Positions 23,691 to 34,949 of a stretch of 64,000 nucleotides of DNA are shown here, piece after piece (positions within the stretch are counted from its first letter, which is position 1; each line of letters begins with the position of its first letter). Origin of the DNA: Diphasiastrum complanatum (taxonomy: Eukaryota; Streptophyta; Lycopodiopsida; Lycopodiales; Lycopodiaceae); assembly GCA_029204225.1 (NCBI GenBank), contig CM055096.1, forward strand, positions 41,124,519 through 41,188,518. The letters run 5' to 3'. A program made the translations under genes and the position numbers. The notes beneath the pieces were generated by a model, which did no database searches, was not told where the DNA came from, and was given only the letters and a program-made list of their open reading frames with translations.

Positions 23691-24005
23691 TAGTTTTTGA
23701 TTTATGAATACTCAATAACTGCTCATTTGTGTTTATTGAAAATTTCTGGATTTTTAAAACCAGTAGTCTATGAACTAGCCTTTTAAAGAGATCCACAATA
23801 TGGAACAAATCCTAAGTTGTGGTTAAGAGTTTAGCAGAACAAAATGTCGGGTTGTTTTATAAGAATATTGTGCTATGCCCATTTCTCTCGTTATTTTAGA
23901 GCAAAATTTTCTTGCATTCTTGTCTCGATTTTAGAGTAAAATTTTCTTGCAGTTTTGCTATATGGCTAGACTCTATTAGAGCTGAAATTGACTTGTCTTT
24001 ATAGT

Positions 24006-26416
24006 ATGGTACTGACTAGATTACAAACAAGACGACTAGCTATGGAGTCAGGAGCTATAATGGATGCTGTGTCGCTCTCGGACACACAGGTACTCTAAAA
24101 TAAAATGCTGCTTTGCACACAAATGTATGCGGTTTTGTTTTTTTAACTTGGCCTTATGTTGTTTGCCCACATAGGATGATGGCAATGTTACCCAAGAGGA
24201 GCCTGTTGCCTTGGAAGAATCTGAAATGTTGAGTGAAGATGTGGAAGTAGCTCGTGCTACGCAAGTGGATAATCAAACCATGGAACATTTGGATGAAGAG
24301 ATTGTGATGGATGAGGAAGGGGAAGATGCTGAAAAAAACTTGGTGAAAAAGACACAAGAAGGAAAGAATACACCAGAGGAGATTGGTGTTGTTTCTCTCT
24401 CATTTCATTTGGAAACGTTATCATTTCTTTTGGATGAGCTGAAATTAAGTCGTCCCACACCACCTCCTATGATTCCACTTTGTAGGATTTTTTCAAATGA
24501 GGCCATTCGTACGGTGGACAAACAAAGAATGGATTTGAAAGAGACATATAAGCAAGAGGGCTACATCTTACAGAAGGGAGATTTCGTTTTGTCGTTATGT
24601 ACATCGTCAGGAAAACGTGTCATGGTAAAAGACTACGCAAAGACACTATGGGATCCTATATGGGAAAGATTGAGCGATGAGTTTGATGGTAGTGTGAGAG
24701 ATGATCCGCATTGGGGGGACGTGTGATTGTATGTTCATTTGCTGAGATGGTAACCACAGACAATCAGGTTGGATGGAAGCCATTCACGAAGATTTTATGC
24801 TGGATATTAGCAAACATGTATCTGTGCATGCCTCTTTCATCCATCCAACAAAGGAGGGCAAAATGCATCTTCTTGCTTCCATGATTAATCGGTGTGTTTC
24901 ATACCTGTTTACATATCTGACTTGTTGAATGATATTTAATAGCATTAGCTCTCACACTAGTGAATATTGTTTGTGTAGTTTTTTCTAATTATCTCGCAGA
25001 GTGTATGCTGTTTACTACATTCCACTTTTCAGGTTGAATGAATTCGGTGTGGTGAAAATTGATCTCAAGGACCAGTTGTATAGTGTGCGTCGTGTGGCTG
25101 AATGCAATGTCGACTTTTTCAAAAAGAAGTTTTCAGCAAATGAGCTACTTGAGGGTGAGAAAATAAGACAACTCGAGGTGAAAAAATTAGGAGCAACCAT
25201 GCGGTACCCATTGACCAAGTACATGTTAGCTCGAGTGTTATTTGACGTATGCATTACTAGATGAAGTTTTGAAAAGATCTTAGGTGTCGATATCAATAAT
25301 GTTGCAATTGATTGACTTGTGTTGTTTCTTATTGCTAATCTGAAATTGCAAAGGATTTGGCTGCGGCTAGAGCAAGTTTCAATGCTGGTGTCGATAAAAA
25401 ACATAAGACTTGCAAGGACGCTGAAAATATGATACACTATAAGTGGATCAACAAGATGGGAAAGCTACTTGGAGTGGTGCATCCCAGTCTAGGACAAGAG
25501 TGGTTTGAGAAGGTGGTCAATATGGAACCACAGGGTTTTGGGTTTTGTTTTGATCTTGAAAAATTGCATGCACTCAGGTGTTCTAGTGTAAAAAATGTGG
25601 TACGAACTCGTTGGTTGTCTATCAGCCTTGGGATGATGCGAGCACAGTTCGGGGTGCCAAGCAGTGGTAAGCATTACCGACTTTGGGTGGCTAAAGAAAC
25701 ATGGCTAGAATACTTGGCTGAGCAGGCGATTGTGACTACACAAATGTCAATCACTAGGTTAAACGTTTTTCAAAGTTTTTGTGCATGCTTTTGGTTCTTG
25801 TTAATATTTTCAATTGACAAAATATTGTTTTTATTTGGGATACTATCAAACAGAGACCTTTTCATTGCCAAGTAGCACCACGTTGTCCGGATACATAACG
25901 AGGTTCAAGACAAAATAATATTCTCTAAGTTGGAACCATCCATGGATTATTCGAGAGGTGGGAAAGAGCAGGAGGACATCGTCAACAATGCCAAAAGAGT
26001 TGTATGGAGGTTTGTAGGATTTTTTAATTGGAAAAGATAATGCTACATAGGTTTTATTTGAATATATTCAGACGCAAACAATTTTATATCTTTTGTTCTT
26101 GTAGGTACATGAAGCATTTTATTGATGTCGGTGAGATTCAAGTGTTTTCAGAGATTTTCAATATTTGGAATCAGATAGAAATCCCTCTGATGTCAATGTA
26201 CTCAGAAAAATATCATTTGTCTAAAAGGGGTGGACTTTCTCAATGAGAGGTCATCAACAACCCTTGGTGGCTTGATTTTCCTGATGGAACATGCCCAATT
26301 GAGGAGAAATCTTTGTTTGACACCCACTGAGCAGGGAACTTGCATGTTGATGGTGGCGGAGTACGGGGAGATAGTCCGATTGTTGAACTCACAGAAAAGC
26401 TGGATGTTCGCTTGCG
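24006..26416 (+). pseudogene. N-terminal and central exons of the methyltransferase-like relic
   Basis: The first exon opens with ATG at 24006 (MVLTRLQTRRLAMESG) and ends at a clean donor after CACACAG. The second exon has an acidic N-terminal stretch and then IPLCRIFSNEAIRTVDKQRM followed by KQEGYILQKGDFVLSL. This looks loosely like the start of a ParB/sulfiredoxin-type domain, which precedes such methyltransferases in many phages; that resemblance is a guess. A 7-G run probably lost one G at about 24713-24718, and about 4 bases are missing in a TGGA repeat near 24770. The central exons (25000-26416) are helical, have no family I recognise, and contain three stops, two of them TGA codons that could come from CGA by CpG decay. 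Confidence 0.6.
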
Positions 26417-26846
26417 GTAAACTCATAGTCTAATTTTGATGTCATTTAGCAGTTGTAGGGTCCATTGTTGTCATGTCATTGTCATTGTCATGTCATTTAT
26501 AAATATGTCCATTAATTGAAATATGTAGAGATGGTGAGGGTCCTACTCAAAGTAAATACAATCGAAAAAAATATGGTCATTGTGAGTGTTAAATTCACAC
26601 GTGTAGATTGACAACATGTACTTGTGATCTCCTAAGGAGTGTAGATGCACCAAGATCAAGACTAGATTGAGATTCAAGATCTACCTTTGATTCTATGGCA
26701 GAAACACACTACTACATGCATTCAATCACTTCCAACTCTCACTCACACGTGTGGGAAGTTTCCAAAAATTATATTAAGTAAAAACAAGCTGCTCTCCTCG
26801 GGTAGAGAGAGAAAATCATCATGAGCTCTCGGGTAGAGAGAGAAAG

Positions 26847-28720
26847 TCACCATCTTTGCAACGGGTGCAAAGGTCTTTACATAATCAAGGCCATAGATTT
26901 GAGCAAATCCTTTGGCACATAATCTTGCTTTATACTTGTTGATGGTGCTACTATGATTGTACTTGATCCGAAATATCCACTTGCAACCAATCACAATGCT
27001 TGTTGGATGGAAGATCCACAAGCTCCCAAGTATTGTTGGTGATCAATGCATCGTACTCTTGCTTCATGACATCATACCACTCCTTGGTACTGAGTGCCTC
27101 TTGGACATTTTTTGGCTCTTCATGAGAGACATAAAAAACATAATTAGTGGAATCAAGATCGAATCAAGATCCACTTGTTTGCCTTTGTCAACAATTGAGA
27201 GCCTCTTAGGCTCGGATCTATCTCTCATGGATCTTTTTGGTGAGAAAATCCGAGGAGAGTCTTCTTCAATTCTCGACCCCATCACATCATAATTGTCTTC
27301 AAAATCAATAATAGGTGATGCATCCATAGACTTCTTGATCTCGGCCTCTATAGAGAGTACAAAGACTCTGTAGGCCTTTTTGGTGGATGAGTATCCAACC
27401 ATGATCCCTTTGCATGCACTAGGATCTTTCTTCTTCCTTGTTTCCAAGGGAATATGGGCAAAGCATATGCATCCGAAAATTCTAAGATGATCAATCTTAG
27501 GCTTTTTCAAATATAAGATTTCATATGGTGACTTTCCTCCAAGAGCTATATGTGGGAGCTTATTGCAAAGATAACTTGCACAATTAATTGCTTCTCTCCA
27601 AAAATCTTTGGGCAAAGATGTCTCAATTTTCATAAATTTTGCACATTCCCATAGAAATCTATTCTTTCTCTCGGCCACTCCTGTTTGAGATGGAAAATAG
27701 GCACAAGAGAACTCTCTTTTGATGCCTTCAAGCAAACAAAAATCATGAAATTTATCGGAGATATATTCACCACCTCTATCACATCTAAGAGCTAGAATTG
27801 CTTCTCTACATAAGCTTTGAAAATAAGGAAATGATCAAACACCATAGATTTAGAAGCAAGAAGATATATCCAAGTGAATCTTGTGAAATCATCAATGAAA
27901 GTAACAAAACAAGTGGCTTTTCCCTTTTTTATAGTTGATGAGAAATGCACATCCGAGTGGATTAATTCCAAAAGATGCTTGCTTTTGATAATAGATCTTG
28001 AAAATGTCTTTTTGTGAGATTTAGCAATAGCACAAGCCTCACAAGGCTTGATCTTCTTGGAGAATGACTTTGGCAAGCCAATAGCTTTGGCCTCTTTGAT
28101 CATAGAGAGCATGGATTTGTAGTTGGGATGTCCCAACCTCCTATGCCATAATTTTTCCATAGAGAGCTTGTTCACAAGAGCAACATTACAAGCATTCACA
28201 TATTCATTTGGATCTAGTTTATAGATGCTTCCAAATCTAGATCCTAATGCAAGTATCTCATCATTTTTCTTGATAGTGCAAGTATTAACATTGAATTTGA
28301 TATCAAGGCCATTATCAAACAATTGTCCAACACTAATGAGATTCTTAGTAAGCTTAGGCACATAAAGAACTTTAGAAAGAGAAAGAACTTTAGAGGATGC
28401 AAAAGCTTTCAGGGAATGTTCCCTATGCTTTCAATAGGACATTCAAAATCATTTGCAGTGTATATTGATTTCTTGATTCCATCATAAGGTGCAATAGAAG
28501 AGAAAGAATCCTTGGAGCTACACACATGAAAGAGGCTCCACTATCAATATACCATAAGTCGTCCTTCTTGAAAGGAGTGGATGAGAAGCTAGAGACCATA
28601 AGAGATCCCTCTCCATCACTTGCAATAGTGTCTTCCTTGTCATTGGTGATGTTGGCTTGCTTGAGTTGATTCTTTTTCTTGAAGCAATTGGTGGCATAAT
28701 GGCCTTTCTTGCCACAATAA
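26847..28720 (-). pseudogene. copia pol of element B: protease, integrase, partial RT
   Basis: From 28720 leftward: a CCHC knuckle (CFYCGKKGHYATNC), protease motif WYIDSGASF, and the integrase zinc finger (HRRLGHPNYKSM...CEACAIAKSHKK). Then the integrase core with HSDVHF, a shifted DRGGEY region near 27765 and GVAERKNR near 27680. Last is an RT N-terminus (GCKWIFRIK...[18 protein letters not shown]) ending at FAPVAKMVT where the deletion joint lies. At least three frameshifts break the frame (near 28380, 27760 and 27100). Confidence 0.87.
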
Positions 28721-28727
28721 AAGCACT

Positions 28728-30697
28728 TTATCTTCTTCTTCTTGAGCTTGGATGATGAAGCATTAGAGGAATCATCTTCCTCCTCATCTTTGTCTTTGGA
28801 TTTGGCTTTGTCCTTGCTTGAGGATTGTTGATATTGGTTCTTGCTCTTCCCTTTGTGCTTATCCTGGAAAAGAGGGCTTTGTCATCATTATGAGTGAGAG
28901 AAAGCTTGTCCATCCTCAAGAGCTTATACTCTTGTCTTGATTCTTCGGAAATTAGCAAACTTTGGAGAGCCTCCAAACTTGGTAGCTCCTCCTTAATGGC
29001 ATAGGATTGGACAATGTTATCAAATTCACTTCTCAAGCCATTGAGAGTGACTTGGACTAGCTCAATTTGATTGATGGAATCACCAATGCAAGCAGATCTC
29101 TATGAATATCTTTTACTCTCAAAACATAACTAGATGCACTCACTCTTTTGGCTATTTTGGAAGATTTGATTTCTAAGAGTGAAGAGCCCGGAGGTGTGTA
29201 GCGCAGGCATCCCAAAGGGAGCCAGGAACCACGACTTAGCTTCCCAGCCTTCAACTCTTGCCATCCAAACCCACTTGACATACAAGCAGCCAACTCGCCA
29301 ACAACGATCAGACTTAACCAACTTGAAGTTCCGAAAACCAACATTGAGATCCAACCTGGCGCCATGCCAGATCGGGGGTCCCGATGTGGGTGACTTCCCT
29401 CCAAGCAAGCCGCCCGACATACATCAAACTTAACCAACTCGAAGCTTCGTTACAAACGAGTAACATCCATTCCAAGCAAGCGGTCTGACTTACATCAGAC
29501 TTAACCAACTCAAAGCTTTGTCACGAGCGCTGGAAGCCAACCTGGCGCCACGCCAGACTGGACAGCCATAAACAGGTAACATCCACCCAAGCAAGCCATC
29601 CAACTCAGCCGACAGGTTAGAGCCCGTTCCCCAAGAGCTTAACCCATTCACGTTCATGCAAGGAACACTCAGAACCACAAGCCGTGACAGATATGGAAAC
29701 AACCAGTTCCTGGACCAAATGGTCCCGACAGCATACCGCTGGCGCCACGGACCGAATGGTCCTGACGGCATACCGCTGGCGTCCCGGGATGCGACCCTCA
29801 ACTATGTGCCAAGTTAAAAATTTTGAAAGCGGCCTTACAACTGGCGCTTTTACCGAACACTGAAACCCAGAAGGTAATCAGAGTCAGTTTGAGGAAAATC
29901 CCACTTTATTGATAAATCTGAGAAGGTTACATTTCAAGTGTGTGACCGACCCTAGTCTCCGGGGAGCTAGCATGCCAAGGCGAGAGCCATGACAACATTC
30001 CAGCAAGGGAGGCTGAGACTTGGTTGGAGCTCGCCCTGAGTCGCAACCCGCACTCCCCTATAGTATTGGTGTGATTCGGCAACCCCCCTCATACCAAGCA
30101 CTCTACCCAAGCTGGTAAAGCACGTTTTTCTCTCTCTAGGATTTTCTCTTTCTAGAAAGTCATTTTCTCTCTCTATATTTTATTGATCCCCAGGCTTCCT
30201 TTAATCATGCCTAGATCGTGTGAGGTGATTGCACATCGATCTGAGCTCTCTGGACTTCGCTAGAACCGATCAAAGATTTTCAGCCATAGGAACTTGGCGC
30301 CGGCTGGATTCTGGTCACAGTGGCGCCAGGAGCAGCAGGGGCGCTGCTGGCGCCGGGGACATAGCTGGCGCCGATGGCGCCGGAAGTAAAGCTTGTAAAG
30401 GTAGCTTTACAACAAGGTGTTCTTAGCCTCGTAGATAGTTTTGAGACAATCCCAAGCTTCTTTGGCTGTTGTACAAGTAGCTATCTCCCTCAATATCTCA
30501 TTAGAGACATCCATCCTAGCTCTCTTTTTGTATTTTTGAACTTCTTGAAGAACTTGTGGTTCTTTTTCAAGGCCAAGAACTATGTCCATCACATCTTGAA
30601 GGATCAAGATGGATTCCATCCTCATCTTCCAAATTGAATAGTTTGAAGTGGACAATCTTTCACTTGGTTCCAACAAAGATGAACTCATTGAAGACAT
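28728..30697 (-). pseudogene. copia gag of element B, split by an insertion
   Basis: Gag begins with MSSMSSSLLEPSERLSTSNY at 30697 and reads to KNTL at about 30416. It resumes at 29191 with SGLFTLRNQIFQNSQKSE and continues with frameshifts to the basic C-terminal region near 28740. Joining the two sides after removing the 29197-30414 insert and one 5-bp repeat restores a typical copia Gag order (KNTSGLFTLRNQIF), which supports the insertion model. Confidence 0.85.
29197..30414. mobile_element. 1.2-kb LTR-type insertion (solo LTR or short LTR element) within gag
   Basis: The insert begins TGTAGCGC and ends TTTACAACA, with the 5-bp duplication AGGTG on both sides (29192-29196 and 30415-30419). 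No reading frame resembling gag or pol is inside, so a solo LTR of 1218 bp is the simplest reading. It contains two or three imperfect repeats with CAAGCAAGC...CATCA(A/G)ACTTAACCAACTC (29400-29600). Near its right end are six GGCGCC sites (30297-30380). One of these, TTGGCGCCGG, resembles the primer-site zone of plant Gypsy elements, so a tiny TRIM-like element is an alternative. Confidence 0.78.
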
Positions 30698-31344
30698 TTA
30701 GAGTGAAGAAAACTCAAATGATGAATAATAAATGTTGCTACACACTCTCAATAGGATCCAATAATGAAGTGCTATCTCCTCCTATGAAAGATCTTGCAAC
30801 TATTTGTGAATTGATTCTCACTAGCTACTCAAATCTCTCTAAAACAAGATCTATTTCACATCAAATGATGGACAATAGACAAAGTTAGGATCATTTACTC
30901 TAAGCATGATTAGATGAGATTGGTAACCATACAACTGTGAACATAGATCACAAGCAATCTCTTGACCAAACCAAATGTGTCCACCCAAGTCTAGGTGCCC
31001 TACCTAACCCTCTTCAAAAGCTTATAACTTTTGATTGGCACAACCAAATGGAATGAAATTGATTGCATCAGAAACTAGACAAAAATAGTTTCATAACAAG
31101 CTATCAAACAAGATAAAAGGATCAAACATGAGAGAGAACTCTCAATCTGAAATTGGATGTTCCTCACACGTCTGAGCACCTGATTTCGTACAGTACCAGG
31201 TCAGATCCAATCAATGCCCTATTGATCTCTTTTGATTCAAGATTAAACAAGATAGCTAGGAAAATGGATCTTGACAATTTCTAGCTCAAGATTGATGAAA
31301 AGTTTTCACTTAAAAGGATCAAAATGCATGGTAACCTTAGGTAA

Positions 31345-31356
31345 GCTCTGATACCA
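31345..31356 (-). other. primer-binding site of element B
   Basis: On the minus strand this reads TGGTATCAGAGC, the standard plant copia site complementary to initiator Met tRNA, directly adjacent to the LTR end (AATTTAACA). Confidence 0.95.
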
Positions 31357-32013
31357 TGTTAAATTCACACGTGTGCACTGACCACAACATGTACTTGTGA
31401 TCTCCTAAGGTGTGTAGATGCACCAAAATCAAGATTAGATTGAGATTCAAGATTTATCTTTGATTCTATGGCAAAAACACACTACTACATGCATTCAATC
31501 ACTTCCAACTCTCACTCACACGTGTGGGAAGTATCCAAAAATTATTCCAAGTAAAAACAAGCTGCTCTCCTCGGGTAGAGAGAGAAAATCATCATGAGCT
31601 CTCGGGTAGAGAGAAAAAGCTAGAAAATCACTTACACTCAAAATTCACTCAATCTCTAAATCAATTGAATCCAAATGAGAAGTACAATGATACTACTAGA
31701 TCCACGAGCTACCACAATGCTTAACTATAATTGGACCACACTTTTGCCATCTCTTAATCCTATTGGACCATTGATCTGTTCACCTCTAAATTGTATTGGA
31801 CCATTTTCAAGTAAATCTCAAATTCTATTGGACCCCTCAAGGTTCCACCTCTAAATCTTATTGGACCTCTTAAATTTCATCAAACAAAAGTATTACACTT
31901 GTCTATACTCTAATTGGCACGAGTTTAATCTCTTATTCTATTTTGGCTAAATAATGGCATTACAAGTGGAAATAAATAATTTGACATCTACGCCAAATTT
32001 GGTCCTATCAACA
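31357..32013 (-). repeat. 5' LTR of element B
   Basis: 657 bp, TGTTGATAGG...AATTTAACA on the minus strand. Its outer part matches 26587-26846 at the other end of the element. Confidence 0.92.
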
Positions 32014-32091
32014 TTCTACACCTAGATGATTGATATAAAAAACATAAGATCCCTGTATCTAACATAGATAATCTTTTTCAATTCTTCACAG

Positions 32092-33571
32092 TGAGCATGC
32101 AAACCAACAACAAACAGAAACTCTTGCTAAACTTGATCTTGATACATTGAAAGCATCAAAGCGGAGCCGAGAAGAATTTGAGTACTGCCCCCGAAGACCC
32201 TTGCCTCCAATTCTACCACACAAGTATAGTTTAATGAATTTATGGCCATAGTTGGGACAAAAAGTTTATTTGTTATTTACTGTGACTATTTCTATTAACT
32301 TTGTTATGTTGCAACAACTACACATTGTGCATGGTAGTATGTTGTCAATAGCGAAAGGCTTTAGCGAGAGAACCATTTCCAAGGAGGTGGAATATAAGGA
32401 ACGGTATGGTGTCTTGTTGTGGGGAGGGTAGAAGAAGAAACTGAAAGACCGTGGAGTATAGTGCAGATCTAGCACTTCTTGACCTTCCATCCGACATGAT
32501 ACTTGATGGGTTTTTGACATTTGTACTGTCTTTGAATATTTTGCAAGAGGGCATGCTGGATGCAACACTACAGCTAATTAGTGCAGTCCTGGATGATACT
32601 GGGCTAGTTGTATGCATAATATCCATGACTCATCGTGAGATTTTTTTTCGCACCCTTTGACGTACTAGTCTTGTTCTGCATAGATGCGTTTGTCTTAGAG
32701 GTGTGGCTCCATTTGGCATTTCTACAGATGGTGTGCAGGTAAACACGTGATTGTTCCCTTTCTCACTTCTTGAAAGTTAGTGATTTACATAAAAAAGTTA
32801 TTCAAGTTGTTGATACTGGATTTTTCACAAGTGGTTTCCATGGATGTGTATATTTTGGTTCGTGCAAATTGTCTCTCTTTCCATTGTGGCACTAGTGGAG
32901 ATACCCCTCATTATTCAAAAGTGATTCCAATACATGGACACATTACTTTCCGGTTGCATATCGCATGATAGATGCTGGTACCTCATTGCCTTTTTGTGGT
33001 GGCCATGAGAAAAGTCCCATGTTCATGCAATTTCTAGTGGAGACGTTTTGCAAAAGAGATGGGCCTGTCTTTGATCCATTGGTTGGGTGCAGGTCGACTA
33101 TTCTTGCTTGTAGAGCTACTGTTGGTCGACATTGCGTTGCCATGGACTCTGACCCCCTGCTGCAACCATATAGCTCGTCAATACAGTACACAATTTCTAT
33201 ATTCCCCTACTTTTTTTGATTGAATAAAGAAACAAGTTTGCAAATCTTTAACAATAAAATATTTTTGCATAAGACATTCCTTCTACTAGCCATGTTGTAC
33301 CTATCGATTCAAAAGATGAGGAAGAGGGTCTTGGCGATTGGGATGTGGACGATTTCCAGAGCTAGTAAGTTACCATAAACCATAATGTGAATTTGCAATA
33401 GTTAGGTTTATTAATAACATACAATTTGGTAATAGCGTTTTGCCATCTTATGCAGAAGCGATGGCTACATCCATGGCCTCGATAGAGACTCCAGTAGGAC
33501 AACACAAAACTATTGTTAGAAAGTCTTGTGTGTTCATGGACGACGAGGCAATTGATGAAGAAAATGATTGA
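32092..33571 (+). pseudogene. C-terminal methyltransferase-fold exons of the relic
   Basis: The exon at 32092 joins in phase to the one ending at 26416 (LDVRLR then EHANQQQTETLAKLD), so the intervening copia lies in an intron. The next exons carry the permuted methyltransferase motifs. The final exons are acidic (KDEEEGLGDWDVDDFQ near 33316-33363) and end with IDEEND and a stop at 33569. In-frame TGA at 32658-32660 and TAG at 32893-32895 interrupt the fold between and after the catalytic motifs. Related active enzymes make 4mC or 6mA, but this copy lacks the catalytic DPPY/F tetrapeptide as read. Confidence 0.66.
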
Positions 33572-33924
33572 TACATTTTTCTTGGATGATGAAACATTTG
33601 GATCCATGTTTTTCATGAACAATTAGTTGTTTGGTTATTTTGTTATCAGTTCAGACAAGCATTTACTTTATCCCAGAAAAAGTCAGGTTTTAGATACTAG
33701 CCAAGTTCATACAAGCATTACTGGTTGTTGTTATTAATAAACATAGAGGTAATCAAACTTAAACCTTTATGATTTGGGCCGATTGTTGTCCTAGAAAAAA
33801 GTCAAGTTTTAGAATTAACGACCACCTCCTCATAGCTTGCATTAGTTGCAAGTTGTCGAAACACATGTGAGTTACTCTTTTAGATTCTATATTAAATGAG
33901 CCGAAGTTTGCAATAGTTCGTCGC

Positions 33925-34115
33925 AACACTAAGGGAATGCTGGGGACATTGCAGAAGACCACACCTTCGGGCACTAAGTGAGTGCCCGAAGTCTACACCT
34001 CGGCACACCTTCAGGCAGTAAGTGAATGCCCGAAGTCCACACACCCGAGCACTAAGGGAATGCTAGGGACATTGTAAAAACACTAGGGCACTAAGGGAAT
34101 GCCAAGGACATTGTA
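33925..34115. repeat. imperfect tandem repeat, left half
   Basis: Units containing GCACTAAG(T/G)GAATGCCCGAAG and GGGACATTGTAAAAGA repeat at least four times. The same units resume at 38845-38935 on the far side of copia element C, which therefore inserted into the repeat. Confidence 0.8.
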
Positions 34116-34120
34116 AAAGA

Positions 34121-34939
34121 TGTCGCGAAAGCGAGATTGTTTCGTTTTTGTCTTTGTCTTCTTATTCGTGACTGATTTTGTGTCTTTGAATTTTCTTTTG
34201 CGCAGAAGATGTTTACAGGATCCCAAACACGCGACTACACATCGCAGCAATAAAGACAAATGACAGCACAAGACAGGGAGATGCACAAAAATAGAGCGAC
34301 TGTATTATCAGTTTAGTTTTTAAAGCAAGATCGTCAGTGTCTCGCTCGTTGGCAGAATGACACTCTGCTCTTTCGTTGTGTTCTGCTCGTTGGCAGACTT
34401 CCATGCACAGCTATAGTTTCTAGTATTTTTCTTTCTGCTCTACTCGCTACCTCTCTCTCTTTGTCTCTTACAGATCTCTCTATTTAGATTATTTTTCTTT
34501 TTTTTCATATTCAGTTATGATCCAGAGGATCATTTATACCTCCACAGTGTGGAGTTTACAAGATAGCCAACCATAGAATCACAAGACTAGTTAACGCTAA
34601 TCAACTAGTTAGTTAGTCTTCGTCGTTGACACTCATTTCAGTTGGGCGCGAAGTCTATGACTCCAAGCTTGTTGAGCTGCCAGCTGGCAACGCGAAAGAT
34701 TCCTCTTCGTTTGTTTCGTAATCTCCCGTTTGCTTTCGTTCTTTTCGTTTCTTTCGTAGTTTTTCGTTTTGCGTCTCTTTGTGGTTTGCGGTCCTGGAGG
34801 CGTGCTTACGATTCACAAATGATTCGCGAATTGTTCGTGCTTTGAGTCAAGGGATGTTGACTGTCGCGAATTGTTCTCGTTCGACCTTCGTTTCTTGTTC
34901 GTGCTGCGACAAAGTTGTGGGAGTTCACCATTTCTAACA
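34121..34939 (-). repeat. 3' LTR of element C
   Basis: 819 bp. On the minus strand the polypurine tract AAGAGGGAG (34940-34948) directly precedes TGTTAGAAATGG. Confidence 0.93.
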
Positions 34940-34949
34940 CTCCCTCTTG

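Larger units (their letters stand above)
26587..32013 (-). mobile_element. copia element B in an intron, 3' end deleted
   Basis: Complete 5' LTR at the right (31357-32013, 657 bp, TG...CA on the minus strand). It abuts a primer-binding site at 31345-31356, then gag and pol on the minus strand. At the left only the outer 260 bp of the 3' LTR remain (26587 to about 26846). They join directly to RT at the KMVTF position, so the rest of RT, RNase H, the polypurine tract and the inner 3' LTR are deleted. LTR copies differ at a modest number of sites. No clear 5-bp target duplication was found (GTGAG left, TTCTA right), consistent with rearrangement. Nested inside gag is another LTR-type insertion. 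Confidence 0.88.
24006..33571 (+). pseudogene. permuted DNA N4/N6 amino-methyltransferase-like gene relic, interrupted by a copia element
   Basis: A multi-exon plus-strand gene can be followed by GT/AG junctions with consistent phase. Exons are 24006-24089, 24175-24891, 25000-25246, 25354-25757, about 25854-26009, 26105-26416, 32092-32223, about 32280-32738, about 32800-33180 and later pieces to a stop at 33569-33571. The C-terminal part has the order of a beta-class bacterial-type amino-methyltransferase. It has a DPPY-position motif (ADLALLDLPSD, about 32463-32495), then a region around a GLVVCIIS strand. Last come HEKSPMFMQFLVETF and the SAM-site motif VFDPLVGCRSTILACRA followed by GRHCVAMDSD (about 33003-33155). 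DPPY and FxGxG are both altered (DLPS, LVGCRS). In-frame stops at 25873, 26244, 26328, 32658 and 32893 and frameshifts near 24715 and 24770 mark a pseudogene. Confidence 0.68.
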
